From positions 1 to 10,471 of the forward strand of contig JAUIJQ010000061.1 in assembly GCA_030431165.1 (NCBI GenBank): a stretch of 10,471 nucleotides of DNA. The letters run 5' to 3'. The notes under the pieces were generated by a model. It was not told the DNA's origin, did not search any database, and saw only the letters and a program-made list of their open reading frames with translations. Shown here in pieces: positions 1 to 6,679 of this stretch (its first letter is position 1; each line of letters begins with the position of its first letter). The position numbers and the translations under genes were made by a program. This stretch comes from Rhodothermia bacterium (lineage in GTDB: Bacteria; Bacteroidota; Rhodothermia; Rhodothermales; JABDKH01).

Positions 1-1808
1 ATTCGCACATTGGCGCTCAAATCTGCCTTCCCGACGCGCCACTGTACGCGCTCCGGGAGTATCCCGCTCATCGCGCGTCGCATGTAAGAACGTGTCCAGC
101 CGTCTCGAAATCGCTGCTCGAACGGCATCGCGATACACAGTTCCAGAACACGCCGGTCAAGGAACGGGTAACGCTGTTCAACGCCGAGCCGGCTGCCAAG
201 CTGATCAAAGACGCGCACGGCAAACTCAATCCGGCCGTCATCGAGGCCCTGCACGTGTTGGGCTCGTAGCGCGTTCGTCTGGCCCCGGGAAGCCTCTCTC
301 GCCGCGATGACGCGGCCTGCCACTCCGGAGCGGTTCACAAACGCCTCGTTGAGCGTGCGATTGAGACCGTGCTCCGGTTCGTTGTCTTCAGCCGCGGCCA
401 CGCCCCGCCCGAAGAAGCCGGGCAATCCGAAGTGCCGCCACAATCGCAGCGTTGTGTAGCCGAGTGTTGCGGGCACGCGTGCAACGGACCGCGCAAATCC
501 GACAACGTCTCGATCCCGGGCCAGCTCCTCCAGTACGGGCACGCCAAACAGGCGGAAGTAGTGCCCAAGGTCATCAACGCCCCGGCGACCGGCGTACGTC
601 TTGATCTCGTCGGCAAATTGCCCCCACGCCATCTGCCGCGCAAGCGATACGAGCTGCTCAAAGCCGTACGACACGGCCACGTCCCCGTCGAAGCCACTCA
701 ACAGCACACGCAGTCCGTTGTCGCGCGTAGCCTCCATGATGGCTTTGCTCATGTACAGACTGGGGGCCGCGATGGGCTCATCAGGCCGAACGTCCAGCAG
801 ATCCGAAACTGGCCGACACGTGTCTGCCTCGACAACGTGCGGCGTAAAATCGCGCGATTCTAAAACGGCATCGATATACGCACGCTCATCGATCCGTGGG
901 TCCAGCGGGACTACACTCGGAAACACGGCCGAAAACGTGTGCAGCGGCGTCGCGGGATCGAGTACGGAGCGCGCAACACACGCCACCGACGAAGAATCGA
1001 GTCCGCCGCTCAAGGTTGTGCCAACGCCGCGCGAGTCCGGCGCGGCGCGGAGCCGACAGCGCACGGCTTCCTCGAAGACCGACCGGAATGCTTCGACATA
1101 CGCTGCATCCGACGCGAGCTTCAATTCACGATCAACGTCAAAATGATAGTATCGGTGCTTCCGGATCCTGTCAGGCTCGATCACAACGACATGGGCCCGA
1201 GGGACACGAAAAATGCCACGGTACGCAGTCTGCTCCGAATCTGAGAACACCGGGACCAACAGATTCGCGAGCATCTCTTCGTTGATCGCGGGTGGGACCT
1301 CGCCACTCGACAGGAGCCCGCGAATCTCTGAAGCGACGTAAGCACGCTCCGGGTCACCGTAGTAGTACAACGGCTTGATCCCCATGACATCGCGAGCCAA
1401 CACCATGCGGTCGCGTCGCGGATCCCACAATACAAAGGCAAAGTCGCCGATCAGGTGACGCGGGCTCTCCAGTCCCCACTTCAGGTAGGCATGCAGGATA
1501 AGTGTCGCGTCAGCCAGCTCTGCCGGTGGCCGACCTTGCAGGGCGAGCCTCTTGATCAGTTCGTCCCTGTTGTCGATCCGCGCGTCACAGCTAAGTACCA
1601 CGCCTGACTCCGGATGACGCATGGGCAACGCAGCGCAGGCAGACTCAGGCGTGGTGAACAATGCGCAGTGACCAAGCGCAGCGCGCCCCTCACACCAAAC
1701 GACGGACGAGTCAGGACCGCGATGTGCAATGGAAGCAAGCATGGCATCCATTTCCTCGCGCGCGACGTCAAGCCCGATGCGATTGTATGATGCAACGACG
1801 CCGCTCAT
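1..1808 (-). CDS. Lasso peptide macrolactam synthetase (asparagine synthetase-like, C protein), partial
   Basis: The frame is open from an ATG at 1808 to the left edge; about 602 codons are visible, so only the extreme C-terminus is missing. The N-terminal half is an Ntn-type glutamine amidotransferase fold with the conserved HRGPDS segment. The C-terminal half is an asparagine-synthetase ATP-pyrophosphatase domain, with the PP-loop SGGLDSSS at residues 267-274 (about 987-1010). Near the left edge are RYPFLDRR and a GWTR..MRRAM..ILPE..QWR..KADLS stretch, which is typical of lasso cyclases. The protein starts Met-Ser-Gly instead of Met-Cys-Gly, so the glutaminase nucleophile is absent. In the family, the enzyme adenylates a core Asp/Glu side chain and closes the isopeptide ring onto the core N-terminus. 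The start overlaps the B2 stop by 4 bp (ATGA), which suggests translational coupling. A true asparagine synthetase is the alternative, but Cys2 is lost and the neighbours argue for a cyclase. Confidence 0.9.
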   Translation of the reverse strand, partial: MSGVVASYNRIGLDVAREEMDAMLASIAHRGPDSSVVWCEGRAALGHCALFTTPESACAALPMRHPESGVVLSCDARIDNRDELIKRLALQGRPPAELADATLILHAYLKWGLESPRHLIGDFAFVLWDPRRDRMVLARDVMGIKPLYYYGDPERAYVASEIRGLLSSGEVPPAINEEMLANLLVPVFSDSEQTAYRGIFRVPRAHVVVIEPDRIRKHRYYHFDVDRELKLASDAAYVEAFRSVFEEAVRCRLRAAPDSRGVGTTLSGGLDSSSVACVARSVLDPATPLHTFSAVFPSVVPLDPRIDERAYIDAVLESRDFTPHVVEADTCRPVSDLLDVRPDEPIAAPSLYMSKAIMEATRDNGLRVLLSGFDGDVAVSYGFEQLVSLARQMAWGQFADEIKTYAGRRGVDDLGHYFRLFGVPVLEELARDRDVVGFARSVARVPATLGYTTLRLWRHFGLPGFFGRGVAAAEDNEPEHGLNRTLNEAFVNRSGVAGRVIAAREASRGQTNALRAQHVQGLDDGRIEFAVRVFDQLGSRLGVEQRYPFLDRRVLELCIAMPFEQRFRDGWTRSYMRRAMSGILPERVQWRVGKADLSANVR

Positions 1809-2338
1809 AGTCTGACGTTTTCGAAGGTTGGAAGCGGTGTGTATCGGTCAAGGTCGGGCAGGTCACCGACGAGAATATGACCGTTGTACTCCAGCCAGGC
1901 GTGGGCGTCAATATTCTGCGCCGGGCCGGTATCCGACTCCCTGGCCGTGGGTTGGGACGCGTCCGATCTGGGACGCGCAACCCCGATGCGCAGGTCGGCG
2001 ACAAATCCCAGACGCGACATCAAGAACAATGCGGCAAGGGCAAGCGTCAGGCACGGCCCGTCGATCCTGAATCGACTGCCAACACGATCGACGGCCCACC
2101 CGATGTCATCAGGTGAGGCGCCATCAAGAAAAGACGCGAGGGCCGGGGTGCGCGTGTCACCCGACTCGTCAGCCCGACGATAAAGTGAAAACGAAAGCAG
2201 GTCGCGAAACGAACGCTTCCGCAGCGCTAGCCGATACCATGGGATAAGAACGAGGCAGACGACAACGAGTCTGCGCCGAGGAGACGGGCTGTCAACAAAT
2301 CGCCCAAGAAGCCTGCTCGCGCCACGAAGGGTAGGCAT
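1805..2338 (-). CDS. Lasso peptide leader peptidase B2 (transglutaminase-like)
   Basis: This is a 177-residue protein starting at ATG 2338, 4 bp after the kinase stop codon; upstream in-frame starts would run into the kinase gene. The N-terminal part is basic and hydrophobic (residues 21-40). The transglutaminase-like core follows: Cys96 in GPCLTLALA, then His146 in AHAWLE, with Glu150 and Asp159 close by. Cys...HAWxE is the signature of the B2 (McjB C-terminal-like) cysteine protease that removes the leader from a lasso precursor. The region between Cys and His (about residues 120-144) looks like a polar loop. The length is close to what is expected for a stand-alone B2. Gene order B1-kinase-B2-C and the 4-bp overlap with the cyclase gene support the assignment. 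I cannot identify the third catalytic residue with certainty. Confidence 0.85.
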   Translation of the reverse strand: MPTLRGASRLLGRFVDSPSPRRRLVVVCLVLIPWYRLALRKRSFRDLLSFSLYRRADESGDTRTPALASFLDGASPDDIGWAVDRVGSRFRIDGPCLTLALAALFLMSRLGFVADLRIGVARPRSDASQPTARESDTGPAQNIDAHAWLEYNGHILVGDLPDLDRYTPLPTFENVRL

Positions 2339-2342
2339 GGCG

Positions 2343-3305
2343 CTATGACTGATCGTCGGTGACGATACGTTCCACAAATGCAGCGACATCCCCGACCTGC
2401 GAAAGATCATCAGGGCGCTCGAGCCGAAGGATATCGGTTCTCGCGGCAAGGGCCACGCACTGCTTGAAGTGATCGCGCATCGCTTCCGACTCCTGGATCA
2501 GCGACGGTACGTAGGTATACCGCACCAACTCCACAAATGACTGCTGCCCTGAGAGTTTGGCCACTCTGGTCGCGTCACCCTCAGCCAGGACAAATATCGC
2601 GGCGAGCGGGATACGATCATCCGACGACGCGGCTTTTGCTGAATAGAGACGTTTCTCGATGTGCTCACTCAAGCGCGGAAGCTCGTCGGGGTCACGCCCC
2701 AAAGATGCCTCCACTGCTTCCGGCCAAAGCCGCATCGTGCTCGAACCGACGCGCACGGTCGGCACCTCGGATCCAACATCAACGGCGAGAACGTCGTCGG
2801 AGACGAGCAGATGACCACGTGCCTGCAAGGCGGCGGCCATGGTTGACTTGCCAAACCCCTTGTGCCCGACAAAAACGACGGCACGGCCGTTGACAGAAAC
2901 GGCGCTTGCATGCAGAACCAGCAACCCGCGCTGGTGCAATAAAACACCGAGGCACTGCCCCATCACGACGGCGCGCGCCAGCCGCGCATCCGCACCATGT
3001 TGCATATCGACAACTACCCGATGCCCGCCAACGACCAAAAAGCGACCAACGCCACGCCAGGCGATTGCGATGCGGTCCCTGTTGATCTCTACAGCATTCG
3101 GCGCTCGCTCATTCTCTGTGGCAAGCCGCGGTACATCGCCAAGTACAACCGTCACACGATGGTCCAGACCAGCGTCTTCGATATCGGCTGAAGACGTGTT
3201 GCCGCCAAAGGCTGGCAGCGGCAACTCGATTTCGGATTCAATGTCCAGCCCGTATGCGCGGTAGCGAGGCACTATGGCAACTGTTATCGTGGTTGGCAGC
3301 CGCAA
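2343..3305 (-). CDS. HPr kinase-like protein of lasso peptide cluster
   Basis: This is a P-loop protein resembling the C-terminal catalytic domain of HPr kinase/phosphorylase. Counting from the TTG at 3305 (320 residues), it has His132 in VLHASA, a Walker A loop GHKGFGKST at 147-155, and SDD at 169-171 as the Walker B/Asp segment. No HPr or phosphotransferase-system genes are nearby. In lasso clusters such as paeninodin, homologues phosphorylate a C-terminal Ser of the peptide, so a tailoring kinase is the best inference; the peptide target here is unknown. The start is uncertain. TTG 3305 has no clear ribosome-binding site, and GTG 3272 gives a 309-residue product beginning at PRYRAYGLDI, which resembles usual N-termini of these proteins as I recall them. 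The gene stops 4 bp before the B2 start, consistent with one operon. Confidence 0.82.
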   Translation of the reverse strand: MRLPTTITVAIVPRYRAYGLDIESEIELPLPAFGGNTSSADIEDAGLDHRVTVVLGDVPRLATENERAPNAVEINRDRIAIAWRGVGRFLVVGGHRVVVDMQHGADARLARAVVMGQCLGVLLHQRGLLVLHASAVSVNGRAVVFVGHKGFGKSTMAAALQARGHLLVSDDVLAVDVGSEVPTVRVGSSTMRLWPEAVEASLGRDPDELPRLSEHIEKRLYSAKAASSDDRIPLAAIFVLAEGDATRVAKLSGQQSFVELVRYTYVPSLIQESEAMRDHFKQCVALAARTDILRLERPDDLSQVGDVAAFVERIVTDDQS

Positions 3306-3354
3306 GGGTGCCGGGCGGCCGCAGGTTCGGATTGTGTATGGGGCATTTTCGATG

Positions 3355-3383
3355 GCCGGCGCCGCGTGAATCAGGCGCCCGGC
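3355..3383 (-). other. GC-rich stem-loop spanning the pqqD-like stop codon
   Basis: The arms at 3355-3363 and 3374-3383 pair as nine base pairs with one bulged base, around a 10-nt loop that contains the B1 stop codon. No U-run follows on the minus strand, so this does not look like a simple intrinsic terminator. It sits between B1 and the kinase gene and could affect the relative expression or stability of the message. Chance pairing in GC-rich DNA cannot be excluded. Confidence 0.3.
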
Positions 3384-3667
3384 ACCTCACCGCCCTCCAC
3401 TTCTATCAGCCCCCGTTCAACCATTTTGTGTACCAGATCCGCAACATCCTGCTCACAGGTCGCGTGATCGACCGAATACTCATCCGCCAGTTTCGACACC
3501 AATTCACCCAGCGTTGTCGGCTCCTGAATGATGTCCCATATTCGCGCACCTATCGGGTTCAGCCCGTAATACGTGCCGTCTGCGAGGCTGAGAATGACGA
3601 CTTCGTCGTCGAGATGCGACGAGATTTGTTCACTCACCGCAACCAGAACGGATTTTGTTGTTACCAT
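3371..3667 (-). CDS. PqqD-family lasso leader-binding protein (B1 / RRE domain)
   Basis: This is a 98-residue protein that fits the whole PqqD fold. An N-terminal beta hairpin includes the LDDEVVILSLADGTYYGLN stretch (residues 19-37), followed by GARIWDII (40-47), then TLGELV and a helical C-terminal half ending in VERGLIEVE. This is the RiPP recognition element that binds the leader peptide and presents it to the B2 protease and the cyclase. It is the first gene of the minus-strand lasso operon. The ATG at 3667 has no visible Shine-Dalgarno sequence. The nearest purine-rich run, AAGGAG, lies about 57 bp upstream (3724-3729), too far to serve this start. About 65-100 bp separates it from the kinase gene, depending on the kinase start chosen. 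Confidence 0.9.
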   Translation of the reverse strand: MVTTKSVLVAVSEQISSHLDDEVVILSLADGTYYGLNPIGARIWDIIQEPTTLGELVSKLADEYSVDHATCEQDVADLVHKMVERGLIEVEGGEVPGA

Positions 3668-3687
3668 TATTAAAGGTTGGAAGTGAG

Positions 3688-3717
3688 GTTATCGGGACGA
3701 GAATATTCAAGTGTCAG
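3688..3717 (-). promoter_or_regulatory. Weak candidate sigma70-type promoter for the lasso operon
   Basis: On the minus strand, CTGACA (3717-3712) and GATAAC (3693-3688) are 18 bp apart and lie about 20 bp upstream of the B1 ATG. The -35 matches consensus at five of six positions and the -10 at four of six. This is the best pair I found by eye in the gap, but the match is weak and would leave a very short leader. Confidence 0.2.
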
Positions 3718-3742
3718 TATACACTCCTTCAGGTATTCAACG

Positions 3743-3754
3743 TGAGAATTCTCA
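3743..3754. promoter_or_regulatory. Perfect 12-bp palindrome TGAGAATTCTCA, candidate operator
   Basis: The 12-bp sequence is identical to its reverse complement. It lies in the roughly 120-bp gap between the divergent B1 and nucleotidyltransferase genes, 76 bp from the B1 start and 37-48 bp from the other start. A dimeric regulator could act on both directions from here. No regulator gene is visible in the window, so the binding protein is unknown. Confidence 0.4.
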
Positions 3755-3790
3755 GGGTTCTCCACGTCTGAGCGGCATTGTGAGGTGCCG

Positions 3791-4909
3791 GTGAGCACGT
3801 TGCGCGTCCCGAATATCGAAGCCCAGATTGTACTCGCGTGCGCCGCTCCCGCGCCCGGTCGATCCGTCGTTTCATTGCTTGCGCAGTTTGCGGATGACCT
3901 CGACTGGGACCGGCTGATTCGATACGCTACCACTCACGGATTCGAAGTTCAGCTTGACCGCCAATTACGTCGCGCTGAACGCGCCGGGGTTGCCGTTACA
4001 ATTTCGGCTGACCGAAGGAAAGAGTTGCAGGCGCGGGTTGCGGGCAGGACAATCCGAAACGTCGAGCAAACGCGCGAGCTGCTTGCGCTACTGGACGCGC
4101 TGACGGCAGAAGGCTTTGATGCCATTCCGTTCAAAGGGCCGCTGCTCGCCGACCGCCTGTACGGTGACGTTGCGTTGCGCGGCTTCAGCGACCTTGACCT
4201 CCTTGTTCGGCGGAATGACTTCCAGTCGGTACGCGACCTGCTTCGCCGTCGTGGCTACGACGACCCGCACGATCTGCGAGGCCGTGCCCTGCGTGTCTTC
4301 CTTCGAACGCGGATGGGGTACGAGCTGATCGATCGCCACACGGGCATCATCGTCGAGATACATTGGGCGTTCATCAACCGTGTCCACGCGTTTCGACTCG
4401 AACCAACGGATGTGTGGGCGCGCGCTGTCATGCGTCCGTTCGCCGGCCGCGAGGTCCTGTCAATGTCCGCCGAAGACTTGCTGCTCTACCTGTGCGCGCA
4501 CGGATCGAAGAGCTTCTGGACCCGAGCCGCATGGATCGCGGATGTCGCCGGACTCGTGGCGCGTGAAACTGCGCTTGATTGGGATGCGGTTTTGAAGCGC
4601 GCGCACGTGCTGCATGGCGAACGCATGCTCCTTACCGGCCTTCGCCTTGCACGTGACCTTTTCGACGTTGAACTGCCCACTCGGGTTGATACCCGAATTG
4701 ATGCCGACGACGCCTCGCGTATGCTCGCCCAACGCGTCGCTTCGTGGTTGTGGAATCCGCCGCGCGGACCCGACGAACGGGGCAAGGTTCAGTTTCACTT
4801 GCAGATGCGCGAGCGTTGGCGCGATCGCCTGCCTTATTACGGACACCTCGTTCGCAACGCAATTCTGTCGCGCGTGTCCGGCAAACACTATCGTGCGCTG
4901 GCGCCCTGA
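3791..4909 (+). CDS. Nucleotidyltransferase-fold protein of lasso peptide cluster
   Basis: This is a protein of about 372 residues of the NTP_transf_5-like nucleotidyltransferase family. The active-site region includes FKGPLLADRLYGD and then the metal-binding signature GFSDLDLLV (about residues 131-139), with EIHWAF further on as a likely third acidic element. I prefer GTG 3791 because a GAGG at 3782-3785 sits 5 nt upstream; GTG 3785 gives two more residues. Homologues recur in lasso clusters beside an HPr-kinase-like gene. In the pseudomycoidin cluster, as I recall, such a protein was linked to hexosylation of the phosphorylated peptide. A role in transferring a nucleotide or sugar to the lasso peptide is therefore inferred, not shown. 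It is transcribed divergently from the rest of the cluster, and its last 22 bp overlap the converging hydrogenase protease gene. Confidence 0.8.
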   Translation: MSTLRVPNIEAQIVLACAAPAPGRSVVSLLAQFADDLDWDRLIRYATTHGFEVQLDRQLRRAERAGVAVTISADRRKELQARVAGRTIRNVEQTRELLALLDALTAEGFDAIPFKGPLLADRLYGDVALRGFSDLDLLVRRNDFQSVRDLLRRRGYDDPHDLRGRALRVFLRTRMGYELIDRHTGIIVEIHWAFINRVHAFRLEPTDVWARAVMRPFAGREVLSMSAEDLLLYLCAHGSKSFWTRAAWIADVAGLVARETALDWDAVLKRAHVLHGERMLLTGLRLARDLFDVELPTRVDTRIDADDASRMLAQRVASWLWNPPRGPDERGKVQFHLQMRERWRDRLPYYGHLVRNAILSRVSGKHYRALAP

Positions 4910-5400
4910 GAGCGCACGGCCTCTCGCTGCAACAGCCGGCGCGACACCGCCACGATGTGTTCCGCGACCTGGCGGCCGGCTTCAGCGACAACTTCGGTCA
5001 GCCCGTCTCCCGAACCGAAGTCGGATGCTGTGATCGCAACGACCCTTAGCATGGGTGGCAGCATTCCCAGTGCCCTGGCCATTTCGACGGCCTCCGCGAC
5101 ACTGAATGCGTGAGACGAGTAAGAAAGAAAGTCGGATGGTATGCGTTGACGACGTGGATCAAGCGACACTACCGCACCGGGGCATAGCGCAAACGAACGC
5201 GCAGCGTCGATAATGAATACAAGATCTGCGCCGTCAAACGCCTCGATGATCGATGCGCCCTCCCCGCTGAGTACACGTACGTCTACTGCATCCGCAATCT
5301 TGTTGCGAACCAACTCGGCGACCACTAGGCCAACACCGTCGTCGCGACGAAACCGATTGCCCACGCCGATGACACGAATTTGCACGTCAGTCACGGTCAA
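4888..5400 (-). CDS. [NiFe]-hydrogenase maturation endopeptidase
   Basis: This protein has up to 170 residues and belongs to the HycI/HybD/HoxW peptidase family. From TTG 5400 it shows GVGNRFRRDDGVG at residues 12-24, Asp65 in FIIDAAR and His97 in YSSHAFSVAEA. Asp20, Asp65 and His97 correspond to the acidic and histidine ligands used to sense nickel in the large subunit. The family removes the C-terminal tail of the large subunit after nickel insertion; the substrate is the adjacent alpha subunit, which keeps its DPCxxCxxH motif and a 9-residue tail. Starts at TTG 5400, GTG 5394 or GTG 5385 are all possible. The first two overlap the end of the alpha gene by 14 and 8 bp, while GTG 5385 lies just past its stop. 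It is the last gene of the hydrogenase operon and converges with the nucleotidyltransferase gene. Confidence 0.9.
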   Translation of the reverse strand: MTVTDVQIRVIGVGNRFRRDDGVGLVVAELVRNKIADAVDVRVLSGEGASIIEAFDGADLVFIIDAARSFALCPGAVVSLDPRRQRIPSDFLSYSSHAFSVAEAVEMARALGMLPPMLRVVAITASDFGSGDGLTEVVAEAGRQVAEHIVAVSRRLLQREAVRSQGASAR

Positions 5401-6679
5401 CGGTCAGATTCAGAAAGTGGCACGAACACGAAATACACGGATCGTAGTTGCGGATACCCTGCTCACACTTCCACTGCAGTTCGTCATCGCTCAACGTGAC
5501 ATTCTCACCCGCAAAGTGCATCATGTCTTCTTCGATGCAGGCCTGATTCTGTGATGTTGGCGGGACAATGCGTGCGTCTTTGATGATGCCCTCATCATCA
5601 ATTTCGTATCGATGCCAGCACAGACCACGCGGCGCTTCGGTGCATCCGTAGCCGACACCGGCCCGGGGCGGTACCGGCACCGAAGGCTGAGACGGCTCCT
5701 CATATCGATCTATCAAGCGGATAGCCGTCTCAAAGGCATGAACAAGTTCTACCGCGCGCACGAGCAAGCTCTTGAACGGGTTGTTGCAGGTTCTACCGGG
5801 TCCAAACTTCAGGGCGGCGCGCTGCGCCTCAGGTGACAACATCTCAAAGTTGAGGTTGAAGCGGGCCAGCGGACCGACGAGATACGCACCGCGGCGGCGA
5901 TGACGACCATGAAGGGACGTAGAGTGCGCCACGTGAATCTCTTCAAACTCGTCGTCGAAGGCCTCGATCGGAATATCGACGCCTTTGTTCGAGACAATTC
6001 GGCCTCCGAGAATTGCGTACTCGTCTTGCTCGCGCAGCGCAACAAACTCGTAGTCGCGTTCAAACTCAGGAAATGGCAAGGCACTCAACGCTTCAAGTGC
6101 TTCGATCGAGGCACCGAGGCCCCACTCCAGTTCGGGACGAAGTGCGGCAAGTTCTGCAACGGTCGGCACCCGATAAAAGCCACCAACGCGCACATTGATC
6201 GGGTGCACCTCGCGTCCGCCGACGACCTGCATGATGGTGTTGCCGGCTTTCTTCAGCCGGAGCCCGTTCTTGACGAGTTCCGGGTGGTCGCGTGCCATCT
6301 GGATCGCGTCCTCAAATCCCAGGAAGTCGGGCGCGTGGAGCATGAAGACGTGCAGGGCGTGGCTCTCGATCCACTCTCCGCAGTAGAGCAGGTGACGAAG
6401 GTCGCGCAGGCTGCCGTCGACGCGGGCGCCCACGATTTCTTCCATCGCGTGCGAGGAGCTCATCTGGTAAGCGATCGGACAAATGCCGCAGATACGCGCG
6501 GTGATGTCAGGTGCCTCTTTGAAATCTCGGCCGCGCAGGAATGCCTCGAAGAATCGGGGCGGCTCGAAGATCTTCAGCTTGGCATCAGTGACGGTTCCAT
6601 CCTTGATTCGGATGTGGAGCGCCCCTTCGCCCTCAACGCGCGCGAGGTAATCAACTTTGATGGTTCGCGATTTAGCCAT
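5387..6679 (-). CDS. hydA: Group 3b [NiFe]-hydrogenase alpha (large, catalytic) subunit
   Basis: This is a 430-residue subunit carrying the NiFe active site. The L1 motif is RICGICPIAYQM (Cys64, Cys67) and the L2 motif is DPCISCSCH (Cys415, Cys418, His421). RICGICPxAYQM and the FLNL-type tail after L2 are characteristic of group 3b (sulfhydrogenase / NADP-linked) enzymes. The nine residues after His421 are the tail expected to be removed by the downstream protease. Cys420 is an extra cysteine next to the ligand pair, where Thr is usual. I chose ATG 6679: the protein then begins with the usual MAKSRTIKVDYLARVEGEG, and the start overlaps the small-subunit stop by 8 bp. The frame is open further upstream, but only as a shadow of the small-subunit gene. 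The predicted location is cytoplasmic, with no signal peptide. Confidence 0.95.
   Translation of the reverse strand: MAKSRTIKVDYLARVEGEGALHIRIKDGTVTDAKLKIFEPPRFFEAFLRGRDFKEAPDITARICGICPIAYQMSSSHAMEEIVGARVDGSLRDLRHLLYCGEWIESHALHVFMLHAPDFLGFEDAIQMARDHPELVKNGLRLKKAGNTIMQVVGGREVHPINVRVGGFYRVPTVAELAALRPELEWGLGASIEALEALSALPFPEFERDYEFVALREQDEYAILGGRIVSNKGVDIPIEAFDDEFEEIHVAHSTSLHGRHRRRGAYLVGPLARFNLNFEMLSPEAQRAALKFGPGRTCNNPFKSLLVRAVELVHAFETAIRLIDRYEEPSQPSVPVPPRAGVGYGCTEAPRGLCWHRYEIDDEGIIKDARIVPPTSQNQACIEEDMMHFAGENVTLSDDELQWKCEQGIRNYDPCISCSCHFLNLTVDRD

Noticed and set aside
369..1146. Plus-strand frames of 100-180 codons opposite the cyclase
   Set aside because: They are low-complexity Ser/Arg-rich shadows. 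The minus-strand frame translates as a continuous asparagine-synthetase-like protein to the left edge.
3670..3793. Minus-strand frame of about 40 codons (longest form to 3933) directly upstream of B1, at the usual place for a lasso precursor
   Set aside because: It lacks the YxxPxL...G...T leader, has no Thr at -2 before a plausible core, and no Gly-start core with Asp/Glu at 7-9. Part of it is antisense to the nucleotidyltransferase gene.
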